Source: Chloroflexota bacterium (lineage in GTDB: Bacteria > Desulfobacterota > Desulfuromonadia > Desulfuromonadales > Geopsychrobacteraceae). From it: a stretch of 6,692 bases of DNA. Position numbers and translations under genes: made by a program. Position 1 is the stretch's first letter. Each line of letters starts with the position of its first letter. The stretch lies in NCBI GenBank assembly GCA_015222355.1, contig JADFVC010000070.1, positions 1-6,692 on the forward strand, read 5' to 3'. Shown here piece by piece: positions 1-5,746 of the stretch. The notes under the pieces are model-generated. The model was not told where the DNA came from. It searched no databases and saw only the letters and a program-made list of their open reading frames with translations.

Positions 1-5
1 TTCAT
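1..5 (-). CDS. Start of the next gene in the lemA operon (only ATG plus 2 nt in window)
   Basis: An ATG on the minus strand occupies positions 5-3 and runs off the left edge. A GGAGG ribosome-binding site (18-14) sits 8 nt upstream of it, inside the last codons of the TPM gene, and the ATG begins one base after that gene's TAA stop. This spacing is typical of a tightly packed operon. In many proteobacteria a lemA-TPM pair is followed by a second TPM-type or other membrane protein gene, so that is the likely identity, but nothing of the product can be read. The call rests only on the Shine-Dalgarno, the start codon and the context. Confidence 0.55.
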
Positions 6-6
6 T

Positions 7-723
7 TTACCAACCTCCAGAGGCGCCACCGCCTCCTCCGCCGCCACCGCCACCGGAAAATCCTCCGCCTCCGCCGAAACCACCGCCGCCCCCCATGAAG
101 GGACCGCCGACATAAAATCCGCTGCGGCGATAATGGCCTCTGCGGCGACCGCCGATGCGGCCGATCAGAGGACCAAGAAAAAACAGCAGGAAGACCAAGC
201 CGAAGGGGCTGCTCTTCTTCTTTTTGCTGCTCGTCCGTCCGGTTCCCTGGTACTCGCCCCGGACAGCTTCCGCCATGGCAACCACACCGTTGACAATGCC
301 GCCGTCGAAATCTCCTTGTTTCAAGCGTGGAGAAATCTCGTTGTCGATGATCCGTCCGGCCAGCAGGTCGGTCAGGCGCCCTTCGAGTCCGTAACCGACT
401 TCGATGCGCAATTTATGCTCTGCTTTGGCAACCAGCAGCAGGGCACCGTTATCCTCGTCTTTCTGGCCGATTTTCCATTGATCAAAGACTTTCAGCGAAT
501 ATTCATCCAAGGCCTCGCCATCGAGAGTCGGGATGGTCAGAATCGTGATCTGGGTGGAATCACTGGCCTCGAACTCGCGCAGAAACTGTTCCAGCTTGAG
601 CTCGACGGTCTGCGAGATCAGGCCGGCCCGGTCGTTGACGTAACCGGTCGGACGCGGCACATCAAGGGCAACGGCCGGAAGGCTGAGCAGCAGAAGGAAA
701 AGAATCGTTGCCAGAATCCGCAT
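7..723 (-). CDS. TPM-domain (YgcG-type) membrane-anchored envelope protein
   Basis: A 238-residue protein of the TPM_phosphatase/YgcG family. An N-terminal signal peptide (residues 1-19, hydrophobic LATILFLLLLSLPAVA with an AVA cleavage site) is followed by a TPM domain at about residues 26-152. The domain shows the family hallmarks RIEVGYGLEGRLTD (106-119) and AGRIID (122-127). A lysine-rich linker (SSKKKKSS, 165-172) precedes one hydrophobic segment (about 173-190), a basic GGRRRGHYRR stretch, and a glycine-rich tail ending in SGGW, which is common in this family. The TPM domain should therefore lie outside the cytoplasmic membrane. Some TPM proteins have reported phosphatase activity and others act in photosystem repair; no substrate can be inferred here. 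The ATG shares its A with the TGA stop of lemA (TGATG), and no good Shine-Dalgarno precedes it, so translation is probably coupled to lemA. Confidence 0.92.
   Translation of the reverse strand: MRILATILFLLLLSLPAVALDVPRPTGYVNDRAGLISQTVELKLEQFLREFEASDSTQITILTIPTLDGEALDEYSLKVFDQWKIGQKDEDNGALLLVAKAEHKLRIEVGYGLEGRLTDLLAGRIIDNEISPRLKQGDFDGGIVNGVVAMAEAVRGEYQGTGRTSSKKKKSSPFGLVFLLFFLGPLIGRIGGRRRGHYRRSGFYVGGPFMGGGGGFGGGGGFSGGGGGGGGGGASGGW
14..18 (-). promoter_or_regulatory. Ribosome binding site for the gene leaving the left edge
   Basis: The minus strand reads GGAGG at 18-14, followed by 8 nt and an ATG at 5-3. It lies within the codons for the last residues of the TPM protein, so its sequence does not come from the glycine codons alone. 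It is the main evidence that another gene follows. Confidence 0.5.
22..100 (-). repeat. Low-complexity GGN tract coding the glycine-rich tail
   Basis: The final 30 or so codons of the TPM gene are an almost uninterrupted run of GGN glycine codons, broken by Phe, Ser and Ala codons. On the plus strand this reads as repeated CCG/CCA/CCT triplets. It is coding sequence, and glycine-rich tails are common in this family. Such a tract can change length by slippage in steps of 3, which would vary the tail without breaking the frame. Confidence 0.7.
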
Positions 724-1304
724 CAGAAGGTCACTTTTGGTGCTGTCGCGGCCCCGGCGTCAGCTTTGAACGGTTCTTTGCGCTCCAGGGTGAGCAGAAA
801 GTTGTTGGTCAGGTTGTTCGGGAAGGTGCGGATCGAACTGTTGAAGATCTGCACCGCTTTATTGTAGCGCTGGCGGGCGACATTAATCCGGTTCTCGGTT
901 CCTTCCAGCTGATGTTGCAGATCCCGGAAATTCTGGCTGGCCTTCAAGTCGGGATAGCGCTCGGCAACAACCAGTAACCGCGACAGGGCTCCGGAGAGTT
1001 CACCCTGGGCCTGCTGGAACTGTTGCAGGACGGCGGCATCCCCCAGCTTGTCGGCTGAAATATTCATCTGGCCGACCTTGGCACGGGCATTGGTCACTTC
1101 GGTGAGCGTTTCTTTTTCATGCGCGGCGTAGGCTTTGACCGTCTCAACCAGGTTGGGAATCAGGTCGGAACGACGCTGGTAGGTGGCCTCAATATCGGCC
1201 CATGCGGAAAAAACCGCTTCTTCGTTTTTCTGAATCGTATTGTAGCCGCAGCTGCTCAGAAACAGAACGCCGCCGAGTAGAATGAGTAAAGTGTGGATCT
1301 TCAT
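723..1304 (-). CDS. lemA: LemA family lipoprotein
   Basis: A 193-residue LemA family protein of normal length. Residues 1-19 form a lipoprotein signal with the lipobox LSSC (Cys19). Gly at +2 after the cysteine suggests it is not held in the inner membrane, so it probably faces the periplasm from the outer membrane. The helical LemA domain follows, with the conserved blocks [16 protein letters not shown] (42-57) and [14 protein letters not shown] (116-129), then [16 protein letters not shown] (133-148) and the FN..I..FP.N motif (154-163). LemA proteins form helical bundles; their biochemical role is unknown. The start is set by a GGAGG at 1315-1311, 6 nt before the ATG. The stop overlaps the TPM gene start by one base. 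LemA and TPM genes are recurrent neighbours in bacteria, which suggests a joint envelope function (inference). Confidence 0.95.
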   Translation of the reverse strand: MKIHTLLILLGGVLFLSSCGYNTIQKNEEAVFSAWADIEATYQRRSDLIPNLVETVKAYAAHEKETLTEVTNARAKVGQMNISADKLGDAAVLQQFQQAQGELSGALSRLLVVAERYPDLKASQNFRDLQHQLEGTENRINVARQRYNKAVQIFNSSIRTFPNNLTNNFLLTLERKEPFKADAGAATAPKVTF

Positions 1305-1357
1305 TTTGTTCCTCCGGAAAACTGTATTTGGGTTTTATCAGCGGGTCATCTATCGTA

Positions 1358-1507
1358 GATGCACTCGCAAAAAGTCATGAGATGGCTAAGCAAAAATTTC
1401 GCCCTACAAGGCGTAGTGGTTTTTCAGGGGCGAAGGCATACATCTGGTATGTCGAGATCCTGAAAAACTGCTGCAACGCCGGAGGGCGGACTTTTTGCGA
1501 CGCCATC
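1358..1507 (+). repeat. 150-bp palindromic MITE-like element, copy A
   Basis: A 150-bp non-coding element with imperfect terminal inverted repeats. The left end GATGCACTCGCAAAAAGTC and the complement of the right end, GATGGCGTCGCAAAAAGTC, match at 16 of 19 positions. The element is nearly palindromic throughout. Inner arms pair GTTTTTCAGG (1418-1427) with CCTGAAAAAC (1459-1468), and CATAC (1437-1441) with GTATG (1447-1451) around a 5-nt loop. The left arm carries about 23 extra nucleotides (1377-1399) that would bulge out. A second copy lies at 6204-6353 in the opposite orientation, with about 136 of 150 positions identical. No transposase is present. It ends 54 nt before the lemA start codon, so it could form the lemA leader. 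It is best described as a MITE-like or intergenic palindromic repeat; the mobilising family is unknown. Confidence 0.85.
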
Positions 1508-1513
1508 ATAGCA
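1505..1513 (-). promoter_or_regulatory. Possible extended -10 promoter element for lemA
   Basis: The minus strand reads TGCTATGAT at 1513-1505, matching an extended -10 (TGnTATnAT). No good -35 hexamer is present 17 nt upstream. Transcription from here would run through palindromic element A into lemA, giving a leader of nearly 200 nt. This is a weak motif-only call. Confidence 0.2.
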
Positions 1514-1579
1514 CAGAAGAATGTTTTGATCGGGGGCAGAATTAAATTCTTTCTCCTTCAGGATTCAGATATAGGGAGA

Positions 1580-1643
1580 GAACAACCGTCTTTACCCGAT
1601 TATGCAGCAGATAGTTTCAGTTTTTTTACATGTTCAAGATTTA
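1580..1643 (+). repeat. Direct repeat copy 1 (downstream of the MBL gene)
   Basis: Positions 1592-1643 match 2779-2830 at 50 of 52 bases in the same orientation, and weaker similarity (8 of 12 bases) extends left to about 1580. Both copies cover the last 13 codons and the 3' untranslated bases of a HigA-type antitoxin gene read on the minus strand. Similarity stops sharply after 1643. With copy 2 it brackets the MBL hydrolase gene. Confidence 0.85.
1600..1643 (-). pseudogene. 3' end fragment of a HigA-type antitoxin gene (short copy)
   Basis: Read on the minus strand, these bases encode NLEHVKKLKLSAA and a TAA stop. This is the same tail, with one residue changed, as the larger antitoxin remnant at 2787-2924 (NLEHVKKLKLSAE). 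Upstream in frame only three unrelated codons follow before a TGA, so the rest of the gene is missing. Alone it could not be identified. It is called from its 50/52-base match to the longer remnant, whose upstream part is recognisably HigA-like. Confidence 0.6.
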
Positions 1644-1786
1644 GATACACTCAGGTTCTCGACACATTTTTCACACTGAGTCCGAAGGGTGACATAGACC
1701 AGAGTCCCTTTCGATCACCTTTGAGTGGATGGAGATTAAATCCCGGGTTATCTCCTTGACCTTTTTCATCGGACAGCTCTCCCTGT
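1644..1786. other. Gene-free spacer with imperfect palindromes
   Basis: This stretch separates the MBL stop codon from the short antitoxin remnant. It holds an imperfect palindrome at 1731-1755 (GGAGAT and ATCTCC around a CCCGGG core) and a looser inverted pair, AAGGGTGA (1685-1692) with TCACCTTT (1715-1722). Neither is followed by a T-run on either strand, so neither is a convincing terminator. Short reading frames here have no recognisable product. No terminator for the MBL gene was found. Confidence 0.4.
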
Positions 1787-2623
1787 TCAATCAATCTCCA
1801 ATACCGCGCCCACCGAAGCGTAGAAAAAGCGCTTGCCGAATTCACTACGCAACTGAGCGGCCCGGGGTTGTCCGGTGCAGTGCGAAACGCCGAGTTTCTG
1901 GATATTGAACCGTTCCAGTGCCGTCAATGTGTGTTCAAACTGCTCGGCGCTGGCCGGTCCGAGATGGGTGCCACCGATCACCGCATAGATCTCTGTTCGT
2001 TGAAATTTTTCAAGAACATAGTCCAACGTATTGATCATGCCGGAATGGGCACATCCCAGCACCACCACCAGTCCGCGCGGGGTATCCAACACCACCGCCA
2101 TGTCGTCGTGGAAAGGATCCGCTTCAAGCTCGCCAGTAACGTTACGCTGCACCAGATTGCCATCCCCCACTTCAAAATCGTTACGACGCGGGATGGTGCC
2201 TGTTACATACAGATGGGGGGCGACCTGCTGAAATTCGGGGGTGAAGGTAAAACGCGCCCCTAAGGTCTCCAGCAATTCGCGCCGCTGGGGAATACCGATA
2301 AAGCGCAGGGCCCGGGAGCTTTGAGAATAGCGTTCTGAAAAAATCTCAGGATGGGCGAACACCTCCAGCTCGCCGGCGTGGCGCAGCACCTGTTCCAATC
2401 CACCGACATGATCATAGTGGCCATGACTGAGGATCACCCCACTGAGTTTGGCCAGAGACAAACCAAGCACCTGGGCGTTGTTGATGATGCCCAGACCCTG
2501 TCCGGTATCGAACAGATAATGTTTGTTGTCAATTTCCAGCCAACATGAGAAGCCGTGCTCGCCAATGGCCGGAATCGCTCGCCCGACACTGTTTTCACAT
2601 AGGATGGTGATTCGTACCCGCAT
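1787..2623 (-). CDS. Metallo-beta-lactamase-fold hydrolase (COG1237 type)
   Basis: A 278-residue cytoplasmic protein of the metallo-beta-lactamase superfamily, in the COG1237 branch related to the dihydropterin ribofuranosyl-aminobenzene phosphate synthase-like proteins. Visible landmarks: FDTG (38-41), metal-binding HGHYDHVGG with His67, His69, Asp71 and His72, GCAHSG (190-195) carrying the likely next metal histidine, GGTHLG (217-222), and SHCTG (247-251) with the final histidine. There is no signal peptide. This branch probably binds two metal ions and hydrolyses a phosphoester or similar substrate, but the substrate is not predictable. An ATG 18 nt upstream (2641) lacks a ribosome-binding site, whereas the ATG at 2623 has AGGAG 5 nt before it, so the later start is chosen. 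The gene stands alone between two antitoxin-derived direct repeats. Confidence 0.9.
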   Translation of the reverse strand: MRVRITILCENSVGRAIPAIGEHGFSCWLEIDNKHYLFDTGQGLGIINNAQVLGLSLAKLSGVILSHGHYDHVGGLEQVLRHAGELEVFAHPEIFSERYSQSSRALRFIGIPQRRELLETLGARFTFTPEFQQVAPHLYVTGTIPRRNDFEVGDGNLVQRNVTGELEADPFHDDMAVVLDTPRGLVVVLGCAHSGMINTLDYVLEKFQRTEIYAVIGGTHLGPASAEQFEHTLTALERFNIQKLGVSHCTGQPRAAQLRSEFGKRFFYASVGAVLEID

Positions 2624-2628
2624 GCTCT

Positions 2629-2633
2629 CTCCT
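2629..2633 (-). promoter_or_regulatory. Ribosome binding site deciding the MBL start
   Basis: AGGAG on the minus strand at 2633-2629 lies 5 nt before the ATG at 2623. The in-frame ATG at 2641 has no such sequence before it. This supports a 278-residue rather than a 284-residue protein. Confidence 0.75.
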
Positions 2634-2723
2634 GTTATCATCTGAATAAAACCTGAATCCGTAAGTTACCCGGCGGCAAATAGCGCAAGTCATTGAAACA
2701 CTCATGCAATCCAAGCGCCCACA

Positions 2724-2767
2724 CTCTTTATATACCTTGTGCCCACGGATACAAGGTATATAAAGAG
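2724..2767. repeat. Perfect 17-bp inverted repeat with 10-nt loop
   Basis: CTCTTTATATACCTTGT (2724-2740) and its exact complement ACAAGGTATATAAAGAG (2751-2767) flank a 10-nt spacer. It lies 101 nt upstream of the MBL start and 20 nt beyond the stop of the antitoxin remnant. No T-tract follows on either strand, so it is not a standard intrinsic terminator. It may be an RNA-stabilising hairpin at the old antitoxin 3' end, an operator, or a recombination site. The function is unknown. Confidence 0.75.
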
Positions 2768-2830
2768 GAGAATCGTCCTTACCCGATTATTCAGCAGATA
2801 GTTTCAGTTTTTTCACATGTTCAAGATTTA
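2767..2830 (+). repeat. Direct repeat copy 2 (upstream of the MBL gene)
   Basis: This is the partner of 1580-1643, with 50 of 52 bases identical over 2779-2830 and about 8 of 12 in the adjoining left part. It spans the end of the longer HigA-like remnant and runs into the right arm of the 17-bp inverted repeat. The two copies are 1187 bp apart and enclose the whole MBL gene. Confidence 0.85.
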
Positions 2831-2924
2831 TGTTCTTTCCGGCATGCCACGAATCATATTGGTCCTGCATTGCCAGCCAACTCTCCGGGCTGCGTCCCAA
2901 CGCCTTTGACAGGCGCAAGACCAT
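2787..2924 (-). pseudogene. higA: HigA-family antitoxin gene, C-terminal half only
   Basis: The open frame encodes 45 residues. It begins MVLRLSKALGRSPESWLAMQ, continues DQYDSWHAGKNINLEHVKKL and ends KLSAE. The block LRLSKALGxSPExWLxxQxxYDxW is the characteristic C-terminal part of HigA (VapI-type) antitoxins, DNA-binding partners of HigB RNases. Such antitoxins usually have about 95-105 residues, with a helix-turn-helix in the N-terminal half. That half is absent, because an in-frame TAG directly precedes the ATG and the sequence then runs into the tRNA terminator 18 nt away. No HigB toxin gene is visible. The ATG has no ribosome-binding site and corresponds to an internal codon of the original gene. 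I read it as a decayed gene truncated at its insertion point; the family assignment comes from motif memory only. Confidence 0.7.
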
Positions 2925-2942
2925 CTATGTTTTGCCTGAACG

Positions 2943-2979
2943 AAAAAAGCAGCCCACCTCTGAAAAGAAGTGGGCTGCT
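2943..2979 (-). terminator. Intrinsic terminator of the tRNA unit
   Basis: On the minus strand, a perfect 10-bp stem AGCAGCCCAC (2979-2970) and GTGGGCTGCT (2957-2948) with a 12-nt loop is followed directly by a run of T residues (2948-2943). It starts 6 nt after the encoded CCA end of the elongator tRNA. This is a textbook rho-independent terminator for the two-tRNA transcript. Confidence 0.92.
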
Positions 2980-2985
2980 GAATAA

Positions 2986-3062
2986 TGGTGGCGGTGCAGA
3001 GATTCGAACTCCGGACACTGCGGATATGAGCCGCATGCTCTAACCAACTGAGCTACACCGCC
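2986..3062 (-). tRNA. tRNA-Met (CAT), elongator
   Basis: A 77-nt gene with CCA encoded (2988-2986). The acceptor stem GGCGGTG/CACCGCC is fully paired and the discriminator is A. The D arm is GCTC...GAGC, and the anticodon stem TGCGG/CCGCA carries the loop CTCATAT, with anticodon CAT at 3028-3026. The T stem has one G-U pair and the loop TTCGAAT. A paired first position and the overall GGCGGTGTAGCTCAG pattern fit elongator methionine tRNA. The CAT anticodon is shared with tRNA-Ile2 (modified to lysidine), which is the main alternative, but the body resembles Met rather than Ile2. It is the second gene of the transcript. The 34-nt spacer from tRNA-fMet contains a small palindrome (CTCCTT-T-AAGGAG, 3075-3087) that may help processing. 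Confidence 0.9.
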
Positions 3063-3096
3063 GTACTATTGTCACTCCTTTAAGGAGGATCGGCTT

Positions 3097-3173
<77 letters not shown>

Positions 3174-3186
3174 TCACAAGATGAGG

Positions 3187-3215
3187 AAAATAGTATTCTG
3201 CCAAGCAAATGTCAA
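3187..3215 (-). promoter_or_regulatory. Sigma70-type promoter of the tRNA-fMet/tRNA-Met unit
   Basis: The minus strand has a consensus -35 TTGACA (3215-3210), a 17-nt spacer, and the -10 TATTTT (3192-3187). Transcription would begin around 3180, a few bases before mature tRNA-fMet at 3173. An A/T-rich stretch with seven T residues (about 3223-3217) lies just above the -35, as in strong stable-RNA promoters. Confidence 0.8.
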
Positions 3216-3308
3216 GCAAAAAAACTGTGGTATTTTCAACTGACCGCAAGACCCTGCTCTGTCATCGGAAAACAGCATTCATCAGCGCGGCACAAACTGG
3301 CAAGCAGT

Positions 3309-4055
3309 CTATTGACGCGAGACAAACCCTTTTATTTGTTCCATTTTTTCAGCCAGTTGCTGAACCGACTTAGCGGTGTCGGCATCTGCATAGGGGCCAA
3401 GCCGCACGCGATACCAAAGCCCCTTTTGCCCAAGGTCCGCCTCCATTACAAAAGCCGGGAAGCCCTTATCCAAAAGCCGTTGTTTGAAAACTCCGGCATC
3501 AGCAACAGAGGTAAAGGAACCAACCTGGACAGCATAACTCCCCTTGGGATCAACTTTCGGCAATACCGTCAGCGACTCTTTCACTGGGGACACAGGCTCT
3601 TCAACGGTGCTGACTGTAGCCGGGGTGGCTATTTTAATAATCGGCTGATCAGGTAAAGAAATCGGCGGCACAGCCTCTTTTTCTGACTGTGGCGGTTTCG
3701 GTGGCAGATTGATGCCACTGCCGAGAGGGACACTCTCCTCTTTGGCCAGCTGATCGTAAAAAGTCAGTTTTATCTCTTCCTGCTGTTCTCCGGACGCTTG
3801 CCCGGCCACCGGATTTTTCGCCACATCCTCGGCGTTATCAGCCACCGGGGACACCGCTGCAGGGGGGACTTGGGCCACCAGAATTTTTTCTGCGGCCTGT
3901 TGTTTTTGTGCCAGATCCCGCTCTACACCACGACGCCCGACAATAACCCCGAGAGTAAAACTGGCCAGAGAAACCGCCAGCACCAGCATCAACAGGAGCA
4001 GGGTCTGTTTTTTCTCCATCCGTCGCTGGGTTCGAGTTTTGGTCGCAGATTTCAT
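3309..4055 (-). CDS. SPOR-domain, membrane-anchored cell-envelope protein
   Basis: A 248-residue inner-membrane protein with one transmembrane segment (about 18-40, TLLLLMLVLAVSLASFTLGV) after a short basic cytoplasmic tail, giving an N-in, C-out topology. A long Pro/Glu-rich periplasmic linker (about 45-168) contains LTFYDQL (97-103), a short motif that recurs in related deltaproteobacterial proteins. The C-terminal SPOR domain (171-246) starts GSYAVQVGSF and includes WYRVRLGPY (214-222). SPOR domains bind denuded septal peptidoglycan, so the protein probably localises to the division site. It begins 9 nt after argS; its ribosome-binding site AAGGGGG (4066-4060) overlaps the argS stop. No terminator follows, so transcripts may run on toward the tRNA genes. 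Confidence 0.9.
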   Translation of the reverse strand: MKSATKTRTQRRMEKKQTLLLLMLVLAVSLASFTLGVIVGRRGVERDLAQKQQAAEKILVAQVPPAAVSPVADNAEDVAKNPVAGQASGEQQEEIKLTFYDQLAKEESVPLGSGINLPPKPPQSEKEAVPPISLPDQPIIKIATPATVSTVEEPVSPVKESLTVLPKVDPKGSYAVQVGSFTSVADAGVFKQRLLDKGFPAFVMEADLGQKGLWYRVRLGPYADADTAKSVQQLAEKMEQIKGFVSRQ

Positions 4056-4064
4056 AAATCCCCC

Positions 4065-5726
4065 TTACATCCGTTCCGGTGCTGAGACACCGAGCAGTTG
4101 CAGAGCATTCGCCAGGACAATACGAATACAGTTAACCAGATAAAGACGCGCCCGAGTGGTCGCCGGGTCATCCACCAGCACCCGTTGACGATTGTAATAA
4201 CTATGAAACTGAGCTGCCAATTCCTGCAGGTAAAAAACCACCCGGTGTGGTTCATAGTTCAGCGCCGCCCCGACAACCATCTCCTCGTAACGGGCCAATT
4301 GTTTGGCCAGCGCCAACTCTTCAACCAGTTTCAGCTTGCTGTGATCAACATCCCCCAAAACAGGTTGCACAATGCCTGCATCGGTTGCTTTGCGGTTGAT
4401 ACTGCAAACCCGGGCATGGGCATACTGAACATAATAGACCGGGTTGTCAGAACTCTGCTGCTTGGCCAGTTCCAGATCGAAATCGAGCTGGCTGTCACAG
4501 CGGCGCATCAAAAAGAAGAAACGGCAGGCATCACTCCCCACTTCGTCGATCACTTCGCGCAGGGTGATGAAGTTTCCTGAACGTTTGCCCATGATGAACG
4601 GCTGGCCGTCGCGCAACAGGTTGACCATCTGGATCAGCAGAACCTCAAGGTCTTCCGGTGGGTGTCCCAAGCCAGCCAACATGGCTTTCATCCGCGGGAT
4701 ATAGCCGTGATGATCAGCGCCCCAGACATCAATCACCCGGTCGAAACCGCGCTCGAACTTTTCCATGTGATAGGCAACGTCGGAAGCAAAATAGGTCATG
4801 CTGCCGTCCGACTTGATCAGTACCCGATCTTTGTCATCGCCGAAATCGGTGGTCCTCAGCCAGAGAGCACCATCCTGCTCGAAAGACAGGTCCTGTTCTT
4901 TGAGTTTGGCCAATTCCTTGTCAACCAGCTTGAGATCATAAAGACTTTTTTCGCTGTACCAGTGATCAAAACTGATCCCGAAAGCTCGCAAATCCTCGGT
5001 AATCCATTCCAGAATTTCAGCAACGCCAAAACGGGTACAGCGTTCAATCGCCGCAGTTTCAGGGACATCGGTCAAGTCACCCTGTTCAGTTCGGAATTTA
5101 GCGGCCAGTTCGCGGACATAGTCCGCCTGGTAACCATCTTCCGGGAACTCGATAGCCTCACCCTGTAATTCACGCAGACGCAGCAGAATGGAGCGGCCGA
5201 GAATCGACACCTGGTTGCCGGCATCATTCACGTAGTATTCGCGCTGAACATCAAAGCCGGCCGCCTGCAAAACGGCAGCGACGGCATCTCCGACGACGGC
5301 GCCGCGACCATGACCGATATGCAGGGGTCCGGTGGGGTTGGCACTGACGAACTCCACCTGAATTCTGGTCCCTTCGCCCACCCGGCTGCAACCAAAATCG
5401 GCACCGGCCTGCATGACCCGGTCAAGCACCCCGTACCAACAGCTCGCGGCCAGACGGAAGTTGATAAATCCGGGCCCGGCAATCTCGATCTGTTCGCAGA
5501 GTGGATTCCCCTGCAATGCCGCTACCAGAGCTTCCGCAATCTTCCGGGGGGCTTTACGCTCCACCTTGGCCATGGTCATTGCCAGATTGCAGGCAAAATC
5601 TCCATGATCCGGATTTTTCGGGACCTCCAACGGGATCTCTTCCGGCAGCACGCCGGAATTCAGGGTTCCCTGGTCGTAACATTCCTGCAGAGCGGCCTTG
5701 ATGGCCTGACGTAACTGTTTTTTCAT
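4065..5726 (-). CDS. argS: Arginyl-tRNA synthetase
   Basis: A 553-residue class Ia aminoacyl-tRNA synthetase that charges tRNA-Arg with arginine using ATP in the cytoplasm; the length is normal. In order: the N-terminal Arg-tRNA-synthetase additional domain (about 1-90, with NPDHGDFACNLAM at 38-50), the catalytic Rossmann core with SANPTGPLHIGHGRG (128-142; HIGH at 136-139), YVNDAGNQ (165-172), the WGADHHGYIPRM motif (335-346), a degenerate KMSKS loop MGKRSGNFITL (379-389), and a DALR-type helical anticodon-binding domain from about 425 to the end. A KMSKS site that departs from consensus is common in ArgRS. The gene starts 20 nt after the division gene. Its ribosome-binding site is weak (AAGTGAG, 3 nt before ATG), which suggests some coupling within the operon. 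Confidence 0.98.
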   Translation of the reverse strand: MKKQLRQAIKAALQECYDQGTLNSGVLPEEIPLEVPKNPDHGDFACNLAMTMAKVERKAPRKIAEALVAALQGNPLCEQIEIAGPGFINFRLAASCWYGVLDRVMQAGADFGCSRVGEGTRIQVEFVSANPTGPLHIGHGRGAVVGDAVAAVLQAAGFDVQREYYVNDAGNQVSILGRSILLRLRELQGEAIEFPEDGYQADYVRELAAKFRTEQGDLTDVPETAAIERCTRFGVAEILEWITEDLRAFGISFDHWYSEKSLYDLKLVDKELAKLKEQDLSFEQDGALWLRTTDFGDDKDRVLIKSDGSMTYFASDVAYHMEKFERGFDRVIDVWGADHHGYIPRMKAMLAGLGHPPEDLEVLLIQMVNLLRDGQPFIMGKRSGNFITLREVIDEVGSDACRFFFLMRRCDSQLDFDLELAKQQSSDNPVYYVQYAHARVCSINRKATDAGIVQPVLGDVDHSKLKLVEELALAKQLARYEEMVVGAALNYEPHRVVFYLQELAAQFHSYYNRQRVLVDDPATTRARLYLVNCIRIVLANALQLLGVSAPERM

Positions 5727-5746
5727 AAACTCACTTGCTGCCTTTT

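Noticed and set aside
133..867. Long plus-strand open frame of 244 codons
   Set aside because: It lies antisense to the TPM gene and the end of lemA, has no recognisable domain, and is explained as a shadow of GC-rich minus-strand coding sequence.
1328..1759. Plus-strand open frame of 143 codons in the gap between lemA and the MBL gene
   Set aside because: It runs through palindromic element A and the antitoxin-derived direct repeat, both of which are explained otherwise. No product is recognisable and there is no ribosome-binding site.
1651..1845. Minus-strand frames of 64 and about 32 codons after the MBL stop
   Set aside because: One overlaps the end of the MBL gene in another frame. The other (ATG at 1769) has only a weakly placed ribosome-binding site, and neither product resembles anything I know.
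1787..2623. MBL protein as an AHL lactonase, beta-lactamase or RNase Z
   Set aside because: The GCAHSG, GGTH and SHCTG motifs and the overall layout match the COG1237 branch instead, and no signal peptide is present.
2724..2767. Inverted repeat as an intrinsic terminator
   Set aside because: The stem is strong, but no T-run follows in either direction, so it is listed as an inverted repeat of unknown role.
1580..2830. Direct repeats as a CRISPR-like array
   Set aside because: There are only two units, separated by more than 1.1 kb containing a gene. The repeats encode a protein tail and there is no regular spacer pattern.
2693..3043. Plus-strand open frame of 116 codons
   Set aside because: It crosses the inverted repeat, the antitoxin remnant (antisense), the tRNA terminator and most of the tRNA-Met gene, so it is not a real gene.
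2986..3062. tRNA-Ile2 (lysidine) reading of the CAT anticodon
   Set aside because: The acceptor and anticodon-stem pattern resembles bacterial elongator tRNA-Met more than tRNA-Ile2. It is kept only as an alternative.
3216..3308. Terminator after the SPOR gene
   Set aside because: Short pairings such as CTGT/ACAG are present, but none forms a stable stem placed before the T-run at about 3217-3223. That run instead sits just above the tRNA promoter.
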